Counted from the first letter of the stretch, positions 1 through 10,764 are shown. The stretch is 64,000 nt of DNA from CALFMR01 sp035550595 (GCA_035550595.1 DASZOV010000096.1:1-64000), one strand, 5' to 3'. The notes: generated by a model from the sequence alone, not told the origin. A program made the numbers and translations.

Positions 1-1
1 C

Positions 2-592
2 AGCCTGATCCTCTTCGGCGCGAGCGGGTCGTATCCGGTCTTCGACCTCGGCCGCTGGTGGACGGTGCTCAGCGCCTCGTGGCTGCACGGCGGGCTCCTG
101 CACATCCTCTTCAATCTGCTGTGGATTCGCCAGCTCGCGCCCGAGGTGGGGGAGCTCTACGGCCCGGGCCGGATGATCGTCATCTACACGATTGCCGGCA
201 TCTGCGGCTTCACGGCCAGCTCGGTCGCCGGCTACGAATTGGGCTTTCTGCCGATCCGCATCCTCCAGGGCGCGCAGCTCACGATTGGCGCGTCGGCACC
301 CATCTTCGGGCTGCTCGGCGCGGTCGTCTATTACGGCCGACGCACGGGCTCACGCGCGACGCAGAGTAATGCCTGGACGTGGGCCATCGCGATGTTCGTC
401 TTCGGCCTCGTCATGCCGGGCGTCGACAACTACGCACACGCCGGCGGCTTCGCCGGCGGCTACCTCGCGAGCGTCGTGCTCGATCCGCTCAAGCCGGAGC
501 GCATCGATCACATGCTGATGGCCGTCATCTGCCTCGGTCTCTCGATCCTGTCGATCGTCGTCTCCGTCCTGCACGGGCTCGCGCTCAGTTGA
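2..592 (+). CDS. Rhomboid family intramembrane serine protease (5' truncated by window edge)
   Basis: The reading frame is open from the left edge, so the N-terminus lies outside the window. The protein is hydrophobic, with several membrane segments. A serine in GASAPIFGLLGA and a histidine in NYAHAGGFAGGY match the Ser-His catalytic dyad of rhomboids, which cut transmembrane substrates inside the membrane. An early HGGLLHILFN stretch matches the conserved rhomboid His/Asn segment. The stop overlaps the proposed TTG start of aat (TTGA), suggesting translational coupling. The substrate cannot be predicted. The family call is firm; the true start is not visible. Confidence 0.88.
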   Translation, partial: SLILFGASGSYPVFDLGRWWTVLSASWLHGGLLHILFNLLWIRQLAPEVGELYGPGRMIVIYTIAGICGFTASSVAGYELGFLPIRILQGAQLTIGASAPIFGLLGAVVYYGRRTGSRATQSNAWTWAIAMFVFGLVMPGVDNYAHAGGFAGGYLASVVLDPLKPERIDHMLMAVICLGLSILSIVVSVLHGLALS

Positions 593-1173
593 TCGATCCG
601 GTCCTGCTCGTCGCCGCCTATCGACAGGGCGTGTTTCCCATGGCCGTCGAAGACGGCGCGATCGCCTGGTTCTCGCCCGATCCGCGCGGCGTGATTCCGC
701 TCGAGACGTTCCATGTTCCGTCGCGCCTCGCGCGCGTGGTCCGGCGCGGCACGTTCGAGATCCGAATCGATCATGACTTCGAGCGCGTGATCCGCGCGTG
801 TGCCGATCGCGGTGACGATGACGGGACGTGGATCAGCGAAGACATCGTCGAGGCGTACGTCGAGCTCGCGCGGCTCGGCCTGGCGCACTCGGTCGAGGCG
901 TGGCAGGACGAGCAGCTCGCCGGCGGCCTTTACGGCGTGCACCTCGGCGGCGCGTTCTTCGGCGAGTCGATGTTCCATCGCGTGACCGACGCGTCGAAGG
1001 TCGCGCTCGTGGCGCTGGTCGAACGGCTGCGTGCTCGCGGGTTCACGCTGCTCGACACGCAGTGGATCACGCCGCACCTCGAGCAGTTCGGCGCCGTGGA
1101 GATCCCGCGTGCCGAGTACGTGCGGCGCCTCGAAGACGCAATTGCCCGTCCCTGTCGCTTCGTCGATGCATAG
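589..1173 (+). CDS. aat: Leucyl/phenylalanyl-tRNA--protein transferase
   Basis: Aat adds Leu or Phe from aminoacyl-tRNA to N-terminal Arg/Lys of proteins, making them N-degron substrates for ClpS/ClpAP. Family motifs are clear: AYRQGVFPM near the N-terminus, WFSPDPRGVIPLE, GTWISEDIVEAY, HSVEAW and GESMFHR. I chose the TTG at 589 because it overlaps the upstream stop as TTGA and puts AYRQGVFPM about ten residues in, as in the family. The frame is open further upstream, but that part is an out-of-frame shadow of the rhomboid gene. At 194 aa it is somewhat shorter than the roughly 230 aa of enterobacterial Aat. Confidence 0.9.
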   Translation: MIDPVLLVAAYRQGVFPMAVEDGAIAWFSPDPRGVIPLETFHVPSRLARVVRRGTFEIRIDHDFERVIRACADRGDDDGTWISEDIVEAYVELARLGLAHSVEAWQDEQLAGGLYGVHLGGAFFGESMFHRVTDASKVALVALVERLRARGFTLLDTQWITPHLEQFGAVEIPRAEYVRRLEDAIARPCRFVDA

Positions 1174-1197
1174 CCGGCGTGGGGTACGCCGGCGAGG

Positions 1198-1596
1198 TCA
1201 GTGGACGGTGTACGGCTCGCTCAACGTGAACGGCGCGATGCGCGCGTCGAAGCGCTCGCCCGATCGCGTCACCATCTGGTAGGTGCCTTCCATCGTGCCG
1301 AAGGCGGTGCCGAGCGGGCAACCCGAAGTGTAGGTGAACGACTGCGACGGCTCGAGCACCGGCTGTTCGCCGACAACGCCCGCGCCGCGCACTTCTTCGA
1401 CCATGCCGGCCGCGTTGGTGATGATCCAGTGGCGCGAGATGAGCTGGACGGTCTCGTCGCCCTCGTTCGCGATGGTAATGGTGTAGAGGAAGAACCATTC
1501 CTTGTCGAACGGGCGCGAACGGCCCGGCGCGTACTCGGCGACGACCGACACCCGGATGCCGTGCGTGACCGCCTCGGACGTGAACATGCCGGACAT
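1198..1596 (-). CDS. apaG: ApaG domain protein
   Basis: This 132-aa protein is a full-length match to the ApaG beta-sandwich family. Typical segments are WFFLYTITIANEG, VQLISRHWIITN and GTMEGTYQM. ApaG is a small fibronectin-III-like protein linked genetically to Co2+/Mg2+ resistance in enterobacteria; its biochemical role is unsettled. Its start codon overlaps, head to head, the ATG of a small plus-strand gene (shared CATG at 1594-1597), so the two genes must share or interleave their control region. It runs convergent with aat. Confidence 0.92.
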   Translation of the reverse strand: MSGMFTSEAVTHGIRVSVVAEYAPGRSRPFDKEWFFLYTITIANEGDETVQLISRHWIITNAAGMVEEVRGAGVVGEQPVLEPSQSFTYTSGCPLGTAFGTMEGTYQMVTRSGERFDARIAPFTLSEPYTVH

Positions 1597-1798
1597 GATG
1601 AACGATCGTTCTCGCCGCCTGCAACCGCCCGATGACGCCGGACAGTGCGCCGCGTGCCGGCACGCGCGCGTCGTCGTGAGCGATCGCGGCAGCCGGTTCG
1701 TGCAGTGCGACCGCTCGCGCGTCGATCCGCGCTATCCGCGCTACCCGCGATTGCCCATGTCCGATTGCGCTGGACAGGAACCGCCCGAGGTCGGCTAA
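1595..1798 (+). CDS. Small conserved-looking cysteine protein
   Basis: A 67-aa protein with no recognised domain. It has a CAACRHA pair near residue 18, a QC about 21 residues later, and a C-terminal PRYPRYPRLPMSDC segment. The CxxC...C...C spacing suggests a small zinc-ribbon-like fold, though that is inference. Start codons at 1586, 1595 and 1598 are all in frame; 1595 is used here. It is followed 12 bp later by terC in the same direction, so the two may be cotranscribed. The regular Cys spacing and PRYPRYPRLP motif favour a real gene over a shadow ORF. Confidence 0.55.
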   Translation: MMNDRSRRLQPPDDAGQCAACRHARVVVSDRGSRFVQCDRSRVDPRYPRYPRLPMSDCAGQEPPEVG

Positions 1799-1810
1799 GC
1801 TCGGACGACC

Positions 1811-2530
1811 ATGACCGAGCTGCTCGTCGCGCTCGTGACGCTGACGATTCTGGAAATCGTCCTCGGCGTCGACAACGTCATCTTCATCTCGATCCTGTCC
1901 GGCAAGCTGCCGGCCGGGCAGCAGCGCCGCGCGCGTCGCGTCGGGCTGCTCGCGGCCATGGTCATGCGCCTGGCGCTCTTGTGGTCGATTGTCTGGATCT
2001 CCCGGCTCACCGAACCGCTCATCGACGTGTTCGGACTCGAGGTGTCGGGTCGCGACCTCATTCTCATCGGCGGCGGCCTGTTCCTGCTCGCCAAGGCCAC
2101 CTACGAGATCCACGACAAGCTCGAAGGCGCCGAGCATGACGCCGGCCGCGCGGCCGCGTCTTTTACGAGCGTCATCGTCCAGGTGATGGTGCTCGACATC
2201 GTCTTCTCGCTCGATTCGGTGATTACGGCCGTCGGCATGGCGAACGATCTGCGCGTGATGGTGGCGGCCGTCGTCCTCGCCGTGATCGTGATGCTCGCCG
2301 CGGCTGAGCCGATCAGCGCGGTCGTCGAGCGGCACCCGACGATCAAGATCCTCGCGCTGTCGTTCCTGCTGCTCATCGGCATCTCGCTCGTCGCCGACGG
2401 CCTCGGGCAGCACATCTCGAAGGGCTACATCTACTTCGCGATGGGCTTCTCGGTGTTCGTCGAGGCGTTGAACATCCGCATGCGCGGCCGGCGCGATCCG
2501 GTGCAGTTGCACCGCCGTTTCGAGGAGTGA
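1811..2530 (+). CDS. TerC family integral membrane protein
   Basis: A 239-aa polytopic membrane protein. The two inverted halves each carry the family's acidic membrane motif: LEIVLGVDNVIF near residue 15 and LDIVFSLDSVIT near residue 130. TerC/Alx proteins are linked to tellurite resistance, Mn2+ export and metal loading of secreted enzymes; which applies here cannot be told from sequence. A short cytosolic basic tail (MRGRRDP) ends the protein. The next gene starts 4 bp after the stop, so the two probably form one transcript. Confidence 0.9.
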   Translation: MTELLVALVTLTILEIVLGVDNVIFISILSGKLPAGQQRRARRVGLLAAMVMRLALLWSIVWISRLTEPLIDVFGLEVSGRDLILIGGGLFLLAKATYEIHDKLEGAEHDAGRAAASFTSVIVQVMVLDIVFSLDSVITAVGMANDLRVMVAAVVLAVIVMLAAAEPISAVVERHPTIKILALSFLLLIGISLVADGLGQHISKGYIYFAMGFSVFVEALNIRMRGRRDPVQLHRRFEE

Positions 2531-2534
2531 CGAC

Positions 2535-3446
2535 GTGCGTCGAGTAAGGACAGGACTGGCAGTGATGATCGCCGCGTCGATGGGGATGACGCTCGCAGCA
2601 CAAACAGCCGGTCCGCCACCGCGCGTGCTCGCGACCGCGACGGGCGCGTTTGTCGACATGGACGCGATGGTCGCAGATCTGGCAACGGCCGATGTCGTCT
2701 TTCTCGGCGAGCCACGTGCACGGTCCGCCGGCGTAGCCGGGACGGAATTGGCGATCGTGAAAGGCTTGGCGGCGAAGCGTGGGCCATCGCTCGTGCTCGC
2801 GCTCGGGATGTTCGGCCGTGACGTGCAGGAGCCGTTCGATCATTTTTCGATGGGACATATCGACGACGGGGAACTCGAGGCGTCGACGGGGCCGTGGTCG
2901 GACGAGCAGGCCGACCATCAGGCGATCATCGACTTCGTCGGCGGACGTGGGCGGCCGATCGTTGCGTCGAACGCGGCGTCGCGTCTCGTCGCGGAGGTCG
3001 CCTCGTCTGGCATGGCCGCGCTCGACGCGCATGCCGCGGACCATGCCTTGTTCGCCCGTGACCGGCAGTGCGACGCGAGCGGACCGGAATTCACACGATT
3101 CGCCGCGTCTCACGCGCACGCGGATGGCGTCGGGGTGTCGCCGTCGCCCAGCACGCTGTCGCATGCATATGAAGCGGCGTGCCTCGAGGACGAGACGATC
3201 GGCGAGTCAATCGCGCAGGCCGCGTCGGTCGGCAGCAGCGCGAATGCGCGACCGTTCGTGGTCAGCGTGAACGCCGCGGCGCGGAGCGACTATCGCGCCG
3301 GCGCCGTCGAGCGCACGCACCGCCGGCTGCCCGCGGCGCGACTGGCGGTCGTGAGTTTCGCGCTGACCGATCGCATCAATGATGCCGCCGCGCCCTCGGA
3401 TGCAGCGGCGCGGGCGGACTATGTCGTCTATGTGCAGCAGCCGTGA
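2535..3446 (+). CDS. ChaN-like (haem-binding uptake protein family) secreted protein
   Basis: 303 aa with a GTG start 4 bp after terC. Residues 1-22 look like a signal peptide ending near LAAQ. The conserved core runs from VVFLGEP (about residue 54) through LALGMFGRDVQ and a GRPIVASNAA segment, the pattern of the ChaN/DUF399 fold. ChaN of Campylobacter binds haem. Here the usual GE-x-H start of the motif reads GEPRA, so the histidine is missing and haem binding is doubtful. The C-terminal half is more divergent. The family call is moderate and the function unknown. Confidence 0.65.
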   Translation: MRRVRTGLAVMIAASMGMTLAAQTAGPPPRVLATATGAFVDMDAMVADLATADVVFLGEPRARSAGVAGTELAIVKGLAAKRGPSLVLALGMFGRDVQEPFDHFSMGHIDDGELEASTGPWSDEQADHQAIIDFVGGRGRPIVASNAASRLVAEVASSGMAALDAHAADHALFARDRQCDASGPEFTRFAASHAHADGVGVSPSPSTLSHAYEAACLEDETIGESIAQAASVGSSANARPFVVSVNAAARSDYRAGAVERTHRRLPAARLAVVSFALTDRINDAAAPSDAAARADYVVYVQQP

Positions 3447-3460
3447 GATGTGCGACCCTG

Positions 3461-3553
3461 CCATCTTTTTTGCAATGCGCTGGGGCCCCACCCCCAGCGC
3501 TACGACGCTTCGGCGCCTCGCTACGCTCGGGGCCTCGCGGTGTCATCTTTCTT
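3461..3553. repeat. Dispersed hairpin repeat, family R, copy 1
   Basis: About 93 bp bracketed by direct CATCTTT motifs. The left half holds a palindrome around GGGGCCCCACCCCC and the right half a second imperfect hairpin (CCTCGC...GCTCGG). The same layout recurs at 10211-10440, 15101-15240 and 35355-35448. It lies between two convergent genes and may act as a terminator or boundary. Its right end abuts the stop codon of the metallopeptidase gene. Confidence 0.75.
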
Positions 3554-4677
3554 CAAAGCGCCAGCCGATGGCGCCCGGAGTGCAGGTAGTTCATCGTCTG
3601 CACGGTGACGAGGACAGTGAAGTCCTGCTTCGTGCGGTCTTCGGGGAATTTCAGGCGCAGGCCGAGGTCGTCGCAGCGTGTCACGATGTCCTCGATGACG
3701 CGATCGATCGTGTACTGATAGGTGCCGGTCCATTCGGCGACGAGACGACGGACGTCTCGGCGGATCGCGTGGATGAAGCGCGAGGCCTTGCGGTTGTGGC
3801 GGAACTCTTCCGCGTTCGAGAACAGGCGCCGCAGGTCGCGGTCGTGGAAGTGCGGGTAGTCGACGCCGTAGTGCGTGCGCTTGGCGGCGTAGTGCCGGCC
3901 GAGCGTCGTGCGCAGGCGGGCGAGCGGCTCGACCTCGCGGCGTGAGGTCACGAGCGGCGGCGTGCCCGCGATCTCGCCCATGAGCGCGTGCATGTACTCG
4001 AGCTTTCGCAACGCGGGCCAGTCTTCATAGCGCGTCGCCCAATCCGAGTCGGGCGTCAGCCAGACGGCGAACGTCTCGGCGAAGTCCTCGTCCGGATGGC
4101 TCTGCGCGTACCACGAGTCGAGGTGCAGCACGAAGCTCTTCGAGTACGGCTTGGGCAGGTAGAAGTCCGGATAGGGCTGTGACGGCGAGCCGAAGAGCTT
4201 GATGCGCTTGCGCCGGCGGCGCAGCCGATAGGCGTTGTCGATGGCGTGGCCGGCTTCGTGCCGCAGGATCTTCAGGCACCAGTCGGGCGTCCCGCCTTCC
4301 ACTTCGAGCATCTGCGCCTTCTCGAGTTTCATCAGGCGCGGGTGGGCGAGATAGAAGGGGATGGCGATGCCGGGAACGCCGTCGGGCGTGAACCACTCGG
4401 CCGACAGCCAGTAGTGGGGGCGGAAGGACAGTCCTCGCCCTGCGAGCTCGTCGTTGAGCTGGGCGACGCGGGGTTCGAGCCAACTGCCGGCAATCGCGAG
4501 GCCGAGGTCGCAGAAGCGCATCGCGAGCAGCGCCTCGTCGGACAGCGCGTTCAGGTCGGGCGCCGGCGCAGGGGGCGTCGGCGCGGGCGCTGGCTCGGGA
4601 GGCGCGGCCGGTGGCGGAACCTCGTTCGTCTCGACGGGGACAGTCACGGCAGGCCGACGCGTCTCTGCCATCAGCAT
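3553..4677 (-). CDS. Putative zinc-binding metallopeptidase
   Basis: 374 aa. A Pro/Ala-rich low-complexity segment at about residues 15-45 precedes the catalytic domain. The zinc site is seen as HEAGHAIDNAYR near residue 135 (HExxH), with downstream EDFAETFAVWLTP likely giving the third ligand glutamate. This matches bacterial putative zinc-binding metallopeptidases of unknown substrate. There is no obvious signal peptide, so it may be cytosolic. Its stop lies inside the border of repeat R copy 1. Starts at 4677 and 4671 are equally possible. Confidence 0.75.
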   Translation of the reverse strand: MLMAETRRPAVTVPVETNEVPPPAAPPEPAPAPTPPAPAPDLNALSDEALLAMRFCDLGLAIAGSWLEPRVAQLNDELAGRGLSFRPHYWLSAEWFTPDGVPGIAIPFYLAHPRLMKLEKAQMLEVEGGTPDWCLKILRHEAGHAIDNAYRLRRRRKRIKLFGSPSQPYPDFYLPKPYSKSFVLHLDSWYAQSHPDEDFAETFAVWLTPDSDWATRYEDWPALRKLEYMHALMGEIAGTPPLVTSRREVEPLARLRTTLGRHYAAKRTHYGVDYPHFHDRDLRRLFSNAEEFRHNRKASRFIHAIRRDVRRLVAEWTGTYQYTIDRVIEDIVTRCDDLGLRLKFPEDRTKQDFTVLVTVQTMNYLHSGRHRLAL

Positions 4678-4762
4678 AGCCGACCATCATCGACCATGCC
4701 CGACGACCGGGGCGCCCGCAGCGGCGGCGGCATCGGCCGGTGCGCCGCTATAATCGATCGTC

Positions 4763-5113
4763 ATGCGACGCGTGGCCGCCATCGTCGTTCTCGCGTGTGT
4801 GATGGGGACGACGGCGGCCCCGGTTCTGGCGTGCCTGGCGTCGTGCACGATGTCGATGACGGCTGGCGGCGCCTCGCGGCAATGCGTGGCGAGCGACTCG
4901 TCTTCGGCCATCGCCCCCTCGCATGACTGCTGTCCGGATCAGAAGGTTGTCGCGCCCGCGACGCCGGATGTCGTGCACGAAGTGCCGGTGGCCGTCTCGA
5001 TGGTGCGCATCGATCTGCCGTGGTCATCGGCCGCTCCTTCCCTAGTCCCGCGCCGGTTCGCCTCGACGCCTCCCGACGTTTCTTTCGTTCGACATCCACC
5101 GCTTCGGATCTGA
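4763..5113 (+). CDS. Small secreted cysteine-rich protein, possibly metal-related
   Basis: 116 aa. A signal-peptide-like N-terminus (residues 1-23, ending ...APVLA) is followed by CLASCTMSM, an isolated Cys, and HDCCPDQ near residue 54. The Cys, Met and His content resembles small periplasmic proteins of copper or other soft-metal loci. Next, 100 bp downstream and in the same direction, is an outer-membrane-like protein with a Met/His-rich N-terminus, which supports a metal link. No named family was recognised. The second half is Pro/Val-rich and unstructured-looking. Confidence 0.5.
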   Translation: MRRVAAIVVLACVMGTTAAPVLACLASCTMSMTAGGASRQCVASDSSSAIAPSHDCCPDQKVVAPATPDVVHEVPVAVSMVRIDLPWSSAAPSLVPRRFASTPPDVSFVRHPPLRI

Positions 5114-5212
5114 GTCGTTTCCTCGGCTGCACACCTTGCGGTCGGTCCTTCCGGTCTCCGAAGACCGGCTGCCGCCGCGTGCTCATTGGGTTCGTCGAGA
5201 GAGGAAACGTGT

Positions 5213-6502
5213 ATGTCTCGGATGTTCGTAGGACGGTTGGCGATCGCCGTGGCGATCCTGTTGGGGATGTCGCGCACGGCGGCTGCTCAATCGGATGGCG
5301 GGGGCATGCCGCAGGGCCATGACATGTCCATGCACATGACGCAGCCGGACGCGCCGTCGTGGCACTTCATGCAGGACGGCCAAGTGGACGTCGTCGGCAA
5401 CTGGCAGAGTGGGCCACGAGGCGGCCGAGAAGTGACGGCGCCCAACTGGTGGATGGGCATGGCGAGTCACGCGCTGGCTGGCGGCGACCTGACGATCGAC
5501 GCGATGTTCAGCCTCGACCCCTTGACCGAGGGCCGCGACGGGTATCGCGAGCTGTTCCAGGCCGGCGAGACGCTCGACGGCCATCCGCTCGTCGACCGCC
5601 AGCACCCGCACGACTTCTTCATGCAGCTCGGCGCCGCGTGGCGCCGGCCGCTTGGACGCGAGACGTCGCTCGTCCTCACCGGCGGCCCGTCGGGCGAGCC
5701 CGCGCTCGGTCCGGTCGCGTTCATGCACCGCGCCTCGGCGGCTGAACTGCCGTTCGCGCCCCTCAGCCATCACACGTTCGATTCGACGCACGTGAGCTTC
5801 GGCGTCGCGACCGCCGCGCTCGATCGCCCGCGTTGGTCGGCCGAAGTCTCCGCCTTCAACGGCCGCGAGCCCGACGATGCCCGATGGGATTTCGATTTGG
5901 GACGGATGGACTCGGTCTCGGCGCGCCTCTGGATCCGTCCTGGCGCGGGATGGACGTTGCAGGCCTCGACCGGACATCTCGTCGATCCCGAGGTCCTCGA
6001 ACCTGGCAACATCCAACGCACGACGGTTTCCGCGTCGTGGTTTCATCCGCAGGGCAGCGGCTTCGACGCGGCGACGGTCGCCTATGGCGTGAACCAGCTC
6101 GCCGACGTGTCACGTCACGCCATCCTCGGCGAACTGACGCGCGAGCGTTCCGCCGTCTCCGTGTCGATGCGGTTCGAGTCCGTCGAGGTGGAGACGGGGT
6201 TGTTCGCACCTTCATCGGCCGGGGATTCGACACATGCCGGCGCGACGAGCGCCGACTGGGTCCAGGCACTCACGGTCGCCGTGTCGCGCCATCTCGCACG
6301 AGCCCACGGCGTCGAGCTGGCCATCGGCGCCGCTGGCACGATCTACGGCGTGCCATCCATCCTGCGTCCGACGCACGGCGCGCATCCGGCGTCCGCTCAG
6401 ATCTGGCTGTCGCTCCGGCGTGCGGGCGGCGCGATGGGGCGGATGTGGAACATGCGCATGACCGACCCTCCGCGTCTCGGCGCCATGCACGACGGAATGT
6501 AA
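5213..6502 (+). CDS. Outer-membrane-like protein with Met/His-rich N-terminus
   Basis: 429 aa starting at an ATG preceded by AGAGGAAA. A signal peptide (about residues 1-26) ends at AAAQS. The mature N-terminus holds GHDMSMHMTQ, a Met/His cluster typical of copper-handling proteins. The rest alternates polar and hydrophobic residues with many Trp/Gly (PNWWMGMASHAL, SARLWIRPG), as in a beta-barrel, and an RQHPHDFFMQLG segment stands out. I recall such proteins as uncharacterised neighbours of copper-resistance genes; this is not proof. The C-terminus is again Met-rich (MGRMWNMRMTD). Confidence 0.55.
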   Translation: MSRMFVGRLAIAVAILLGMSRTAAAQSDGGGMPQGHDMSMHMTQPDAPSWHFMQDGQVDVVGNWQSGPRGGREVTAPNWWMGMASHALAGGDLTIDAMFSLDPLTEGRDGYRELFQAGETLDGHPLVDRQHPHDFFMQLGAAWRRPLGRETSLVLTGGPSGEPALGPVAFMHRASAAELPFAPLSHHTFDSTHVSFGVATAALDRPRWSAEVSAFNGREPDDARWDFDLGRMDSVSARLWIRPGAGWTLQASTGHLVDPEVLEPGNIQRTTVSASWFHPQGSGFDAATVAYGVNQLADVSRHAILGELTRERSAVSVSMRFESVEVETGLFAPSSAGDSTHAGATSADWVQALTVAVSRHLARAHGVELAIGAAGTIYGVPSILRPTHGAHPASAQIWLSLRRAGGAMGRMWNMRMTDPPRLGAMHDGM

Positions 6503-6679
6503 GCGGTTTCCACGCGCCTGACCGGATGGGGGATCCGTCGGCGGGTGCCTGCCGTGTATGCTGGAGAGACCTTGGCGACACATACCGGACTGGGATCCCA
6601 ACGAGCCGAGCGGACGTCGCACCGGGCACTCGGCGCGCTGCACGCTGAGACGGGCGGCAAGAAGAAAGTGCGATGGTCG

Positions 6680-8494
<1,815 letters not shown>

Positions 8495-8542
8495 CGGCTG
8501 GGTCCGTCCGCGTCGGCGGTCGCGTCCCCGATTCACTCTGAT

Positions 8543-10216
8543 ATGGCCTCGTTCATCTACACCATGAAAGGGTTGGGCAAGATCTATCCGCCCGACTCGG
8601 TCGTCTTCAAGGACATCTGGCTCTCGTTTCTCTACGGCGCGAAGATCGGTGTGCTCGGCGCGAACGGATCGGGCAAGTCGACGCTCTTGCGCATCATGGC
8701 GGGTCTCGACCTTGACTATCAGGGCGAGGCCACGCTCTCGGCCGGCTACACGGTCGGCTATCTGCCGCAGGAACCGCGGCTCGATCCATCGAAGACCGTG
8801 CTCGGCAACGTCGAGGAGGGCGTCGCACCCGTCCGCGCGCTCCTCACGCGCTTCGACGAGATCAACGCGAAGTTCGCGGAGGATCTGTCGCCCGAGGCGA
8901 TGGACAAAGTGCTCGAGGAGCAGGCCAAGGTCCAGGACGCGATCGACGCGGCCGGCGCGTGGGATCTCGATTCCAAGCTCGAGCACGCGATGGACGCGCT
9001 TCGCCTGCCGCCCGCCGATGCCGACGTCGAGACCCTCTCGGGCGGCGAGCGCCGGCGCGTGGCGTTGTGCCGGCTCCTGCTCCAGTCGCCGGATCTGCTG
9101 CTGCTCGACGAGCCGACCAACCATCTCGACGCCGAGTCGGTCGCCTGGCTGGAGCTCTTCCTCCAGGAATACAAGGGGACGGTCGTCGCCGTCACGCACG
9201 ACCGCTACTTCCTCGACAACGTCGCGGGCTGGATCCTCGAGCTGGATCGCACGCGCGCGTTTCCGTTCGAGGGCAATTACTCGGGCTGGCTCGATCAGAA
9301 GCAACAGCGGCTCGCGCTCGAGGAGAAGCAGGAGACGCGCCGCCAGCGGACGCTGCAGCACGAGCTCGAGTGGATCCGGATGTCGGCCCGCGCGCGACAG
9401 GCCAAGGGCAAGGCGCGTCTGAACGCGTACGAGCAACTGCTCGCCGAGGACACGGCCGACAAGGTCGATCGCGTCGAGATCTACATTCCGCCCGGCCCCC
9501 GGCTCGGCGAGGTCGTGGTCGAGGCGCGCGGGGTGCGGAAGGCGTACGGTGATCAGGTCCTCATCGACGACCTCAGCTTCACGCTTCCACGCGGCGGCAT
9601 TGTCGGCGTCATCGGCGCCAACGGCGCCGGCAAGACGACGCTGTTCCGGATGATCGTGGGGCAGGAGACGCCCGACGCCGGGACGTTGCGCGTCGGCGAC
9701 ACCGTGTCGATCGGCTATGTCGACCAGCTCCGCGACGCGCTCGAGCCCGACAAGACCGTGTGGGAGGAAATTTCGGGCGGCGAGGACGAAATCGCGCTCG
9801 GCCGGAAGGCCGTCAACTCACGCGCGTACGTGTCCTGGTTCAACTTCCGCGGGCGCGACCAGCAGCAGAAGGTCGGAATGCTGTCGGGCGGCCAGCGCAA
9901 CCGCGTCCATCTCGCGAAGCTCCTGCAACGTGGCTGCAATCTGCTCCTGCTCGACGAACCGACCAACGACCTCGACGTCGACACGCTGCGCGCGCTCGAA
10001 GATGCGCTCGTCGACTTCGCCGGCTGCGCCGTCGTCGTCTCGCACGATCGATGGTTCCTCGACCGCATCGCCACGCACATGCTCGCGTTCGAAGGCGACA
10101 GCCACGTCGAGTGGTTCGAAGGCAACTTCCAGGATTACGAAGCGGACAAGAAGCGCCGCCTCGGCGCGGACGCCGTCCAGCCGCATCGGATCAAATATCG
10201 CAAGCTGACGAGATAG
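8543..10216 (+). CDS. ettA: Energy-dependent translational throttle protein EttA (ABC-F)
   Basis: 557 aa with two ABC ATPase domains and no membrane segment. The first has GANGSGKST (Walker A) and LSGGERRR, the second GANGAGKTT and LSGGQRNR. The EttA-type arm lies in domain 1 before AWDLDSKLEHAMDAL. The inter-domain P-site tRNA linker has the characteristic ELEWIRMSARARQAKGKAR. Length and linker fit EttA rather than Uup or YbiT. EttA binds the ribosomal E site and gates entry into elongation according to ATP/ADP. A repeat cluster follows immediately. Confidence 0.92.
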   Translation: MASFIYTMKGLGKIYPPDSVVFKDIWLSFLYGAKIGVLGANGSGKSTLLRIMAGLDLDYQGEATLSAGYTVGYLPQEPRLDPSKTVLGNVEEGVAPVRALLTRFDEINAKFAEDLSPEAMDKVLEEQAKVQDAIDAAGAWDLDSKLEHAMDALRLPPADADVETLSGGERRRVALCRLLLQSPDLLLLDEPTNHLDAESVAWLELFLQEYKGTVVAVTHDRYFLDNVAGWILELDRTRAFPFEGNYSGWLDQKQQRLALEEKQETRRQRTLQHELEWIRMSARARQAKGKARLNAYEQLLAEDTADKVDRVEIYIPPGPRLGEVVVEARGVRKAYGDQVLIDDLSFTLPRGGIVGVIGANGAGKTTLFRMIVGQETPDAGTLRVGDTVSIGYVDQLRDALEPDKTVWEEISGGEDEIALGRKAVNSRAYVSWFNFRGRDQQQKVGMLSGGQRNRVHLAKLLQRGCNLLLLDEPTNDLDVDTLRALEDALVDFAGCAVVVSHDRWFLDRIATHMLAFEGDSHVEWFEGNFQDYEADKKRRLGADAVQPHRIKYRKLTR

Positions 10217-10440
10217 GGCACCGCGAGCCCCCGAGCGTAGCGAGGGTGGCGAAGCCATCAAACAAAGTTGACTCCGCGAGGCCCCGAACGGAGTGAGGGC
10301 GCCGAAGCGCGTAGCGTTGGGGGTGGGGCCCCAACGCACTGTAGAAAAAAATGACGCGGCGCTGAGCGGGCGCGCGGGGGTGGGGCCCCGCGCGCGGGCA
10401 AAGAAAGATGGCCCCAGCGCACTGCAAAAAGATGACCCGC
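10211..10440. repeat. Dispersed hairpin repeat, family R, compound copy 2
   Basis: At least two units in inverse orientation relative to copies 1, 3 and 4. The palindromic cores differ but stay paired: GCGTTGGGG with CCCCAACGC (about 10313-10336), and GCGCGCGGGG with CCCCGCGCGC (about 10369-10395). Reverse complements of CATCTTT (AAAGATG) and CACCGCGAG motifs mark the unit borders. A further partial unit (CCCCAGCGCACTGC) follows. It lies between ettA and a small membrane-protein gene. Confidence 0.75.
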
Positions 10441-10490
10441 GAGGGGGCTGTCGAGCCCCGGGGCAGTCAGGCCAAGGGGACAATCGGAGG

Positions 10491-10754
10491 ATGGGCGTGC
10501 GCGTGAGTCTGTTGTCCGTCGTGCTCGTGGCCGCCGCGGTCGTGGCAGCGATCCCCTTCGGTTGGGGACTCGGCGTCATCGTGGCATCGCTCATGGCGGG
10601 CCCCGATTTCGGTCAGCTCCCCGCCATGACGATCGGCGTGGCCGTCCTCGCATCCATGGCGTTCGCGGTGTTGCCGGTCTTCCGGCCGCAGACCCGCCTC
10701 GCGATTCTCGTGGTCGGCGCGGTGGTGTTCATCGCGATCGCGCGAACGCTCTGA
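10491..10754 (+). CDS. Small three-helix membrane protein, unknown
   Basis: 87 aa, ATG directly preceded by CGGAGG. Almost the whole protein is hydrophobic: about residues 4-30, 38-58 and 64-85 form three membrane segments with very short loops (GPDFGQLP, RPQTR). It is 10 bp upstream of the DDAH-like hydrolase gene and in the same direction, so they are probably cotranscribed. No family was recognised. The frame is open upstream through the repeat, but the ribosome-binding site and membrane start support this ATG. Confidence 0.65.
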   Translation: MGVRVSLLSVVLVAAAVVAAIPFGWGLGVIVASLMAGPDFGQLPAMTIGVAVLASMAFAVLPVFRPQTRLAILVVGAVVFIAIARTL

Positions 10755-10764
10755 TCGACGCGTC

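Noticed and set aside
1067..2659. 530-codon minus-strand frame spanning apaG and terC
   Set aside because: It covers a different frame of apaG and runs antisense to terC, with no motif of its own.
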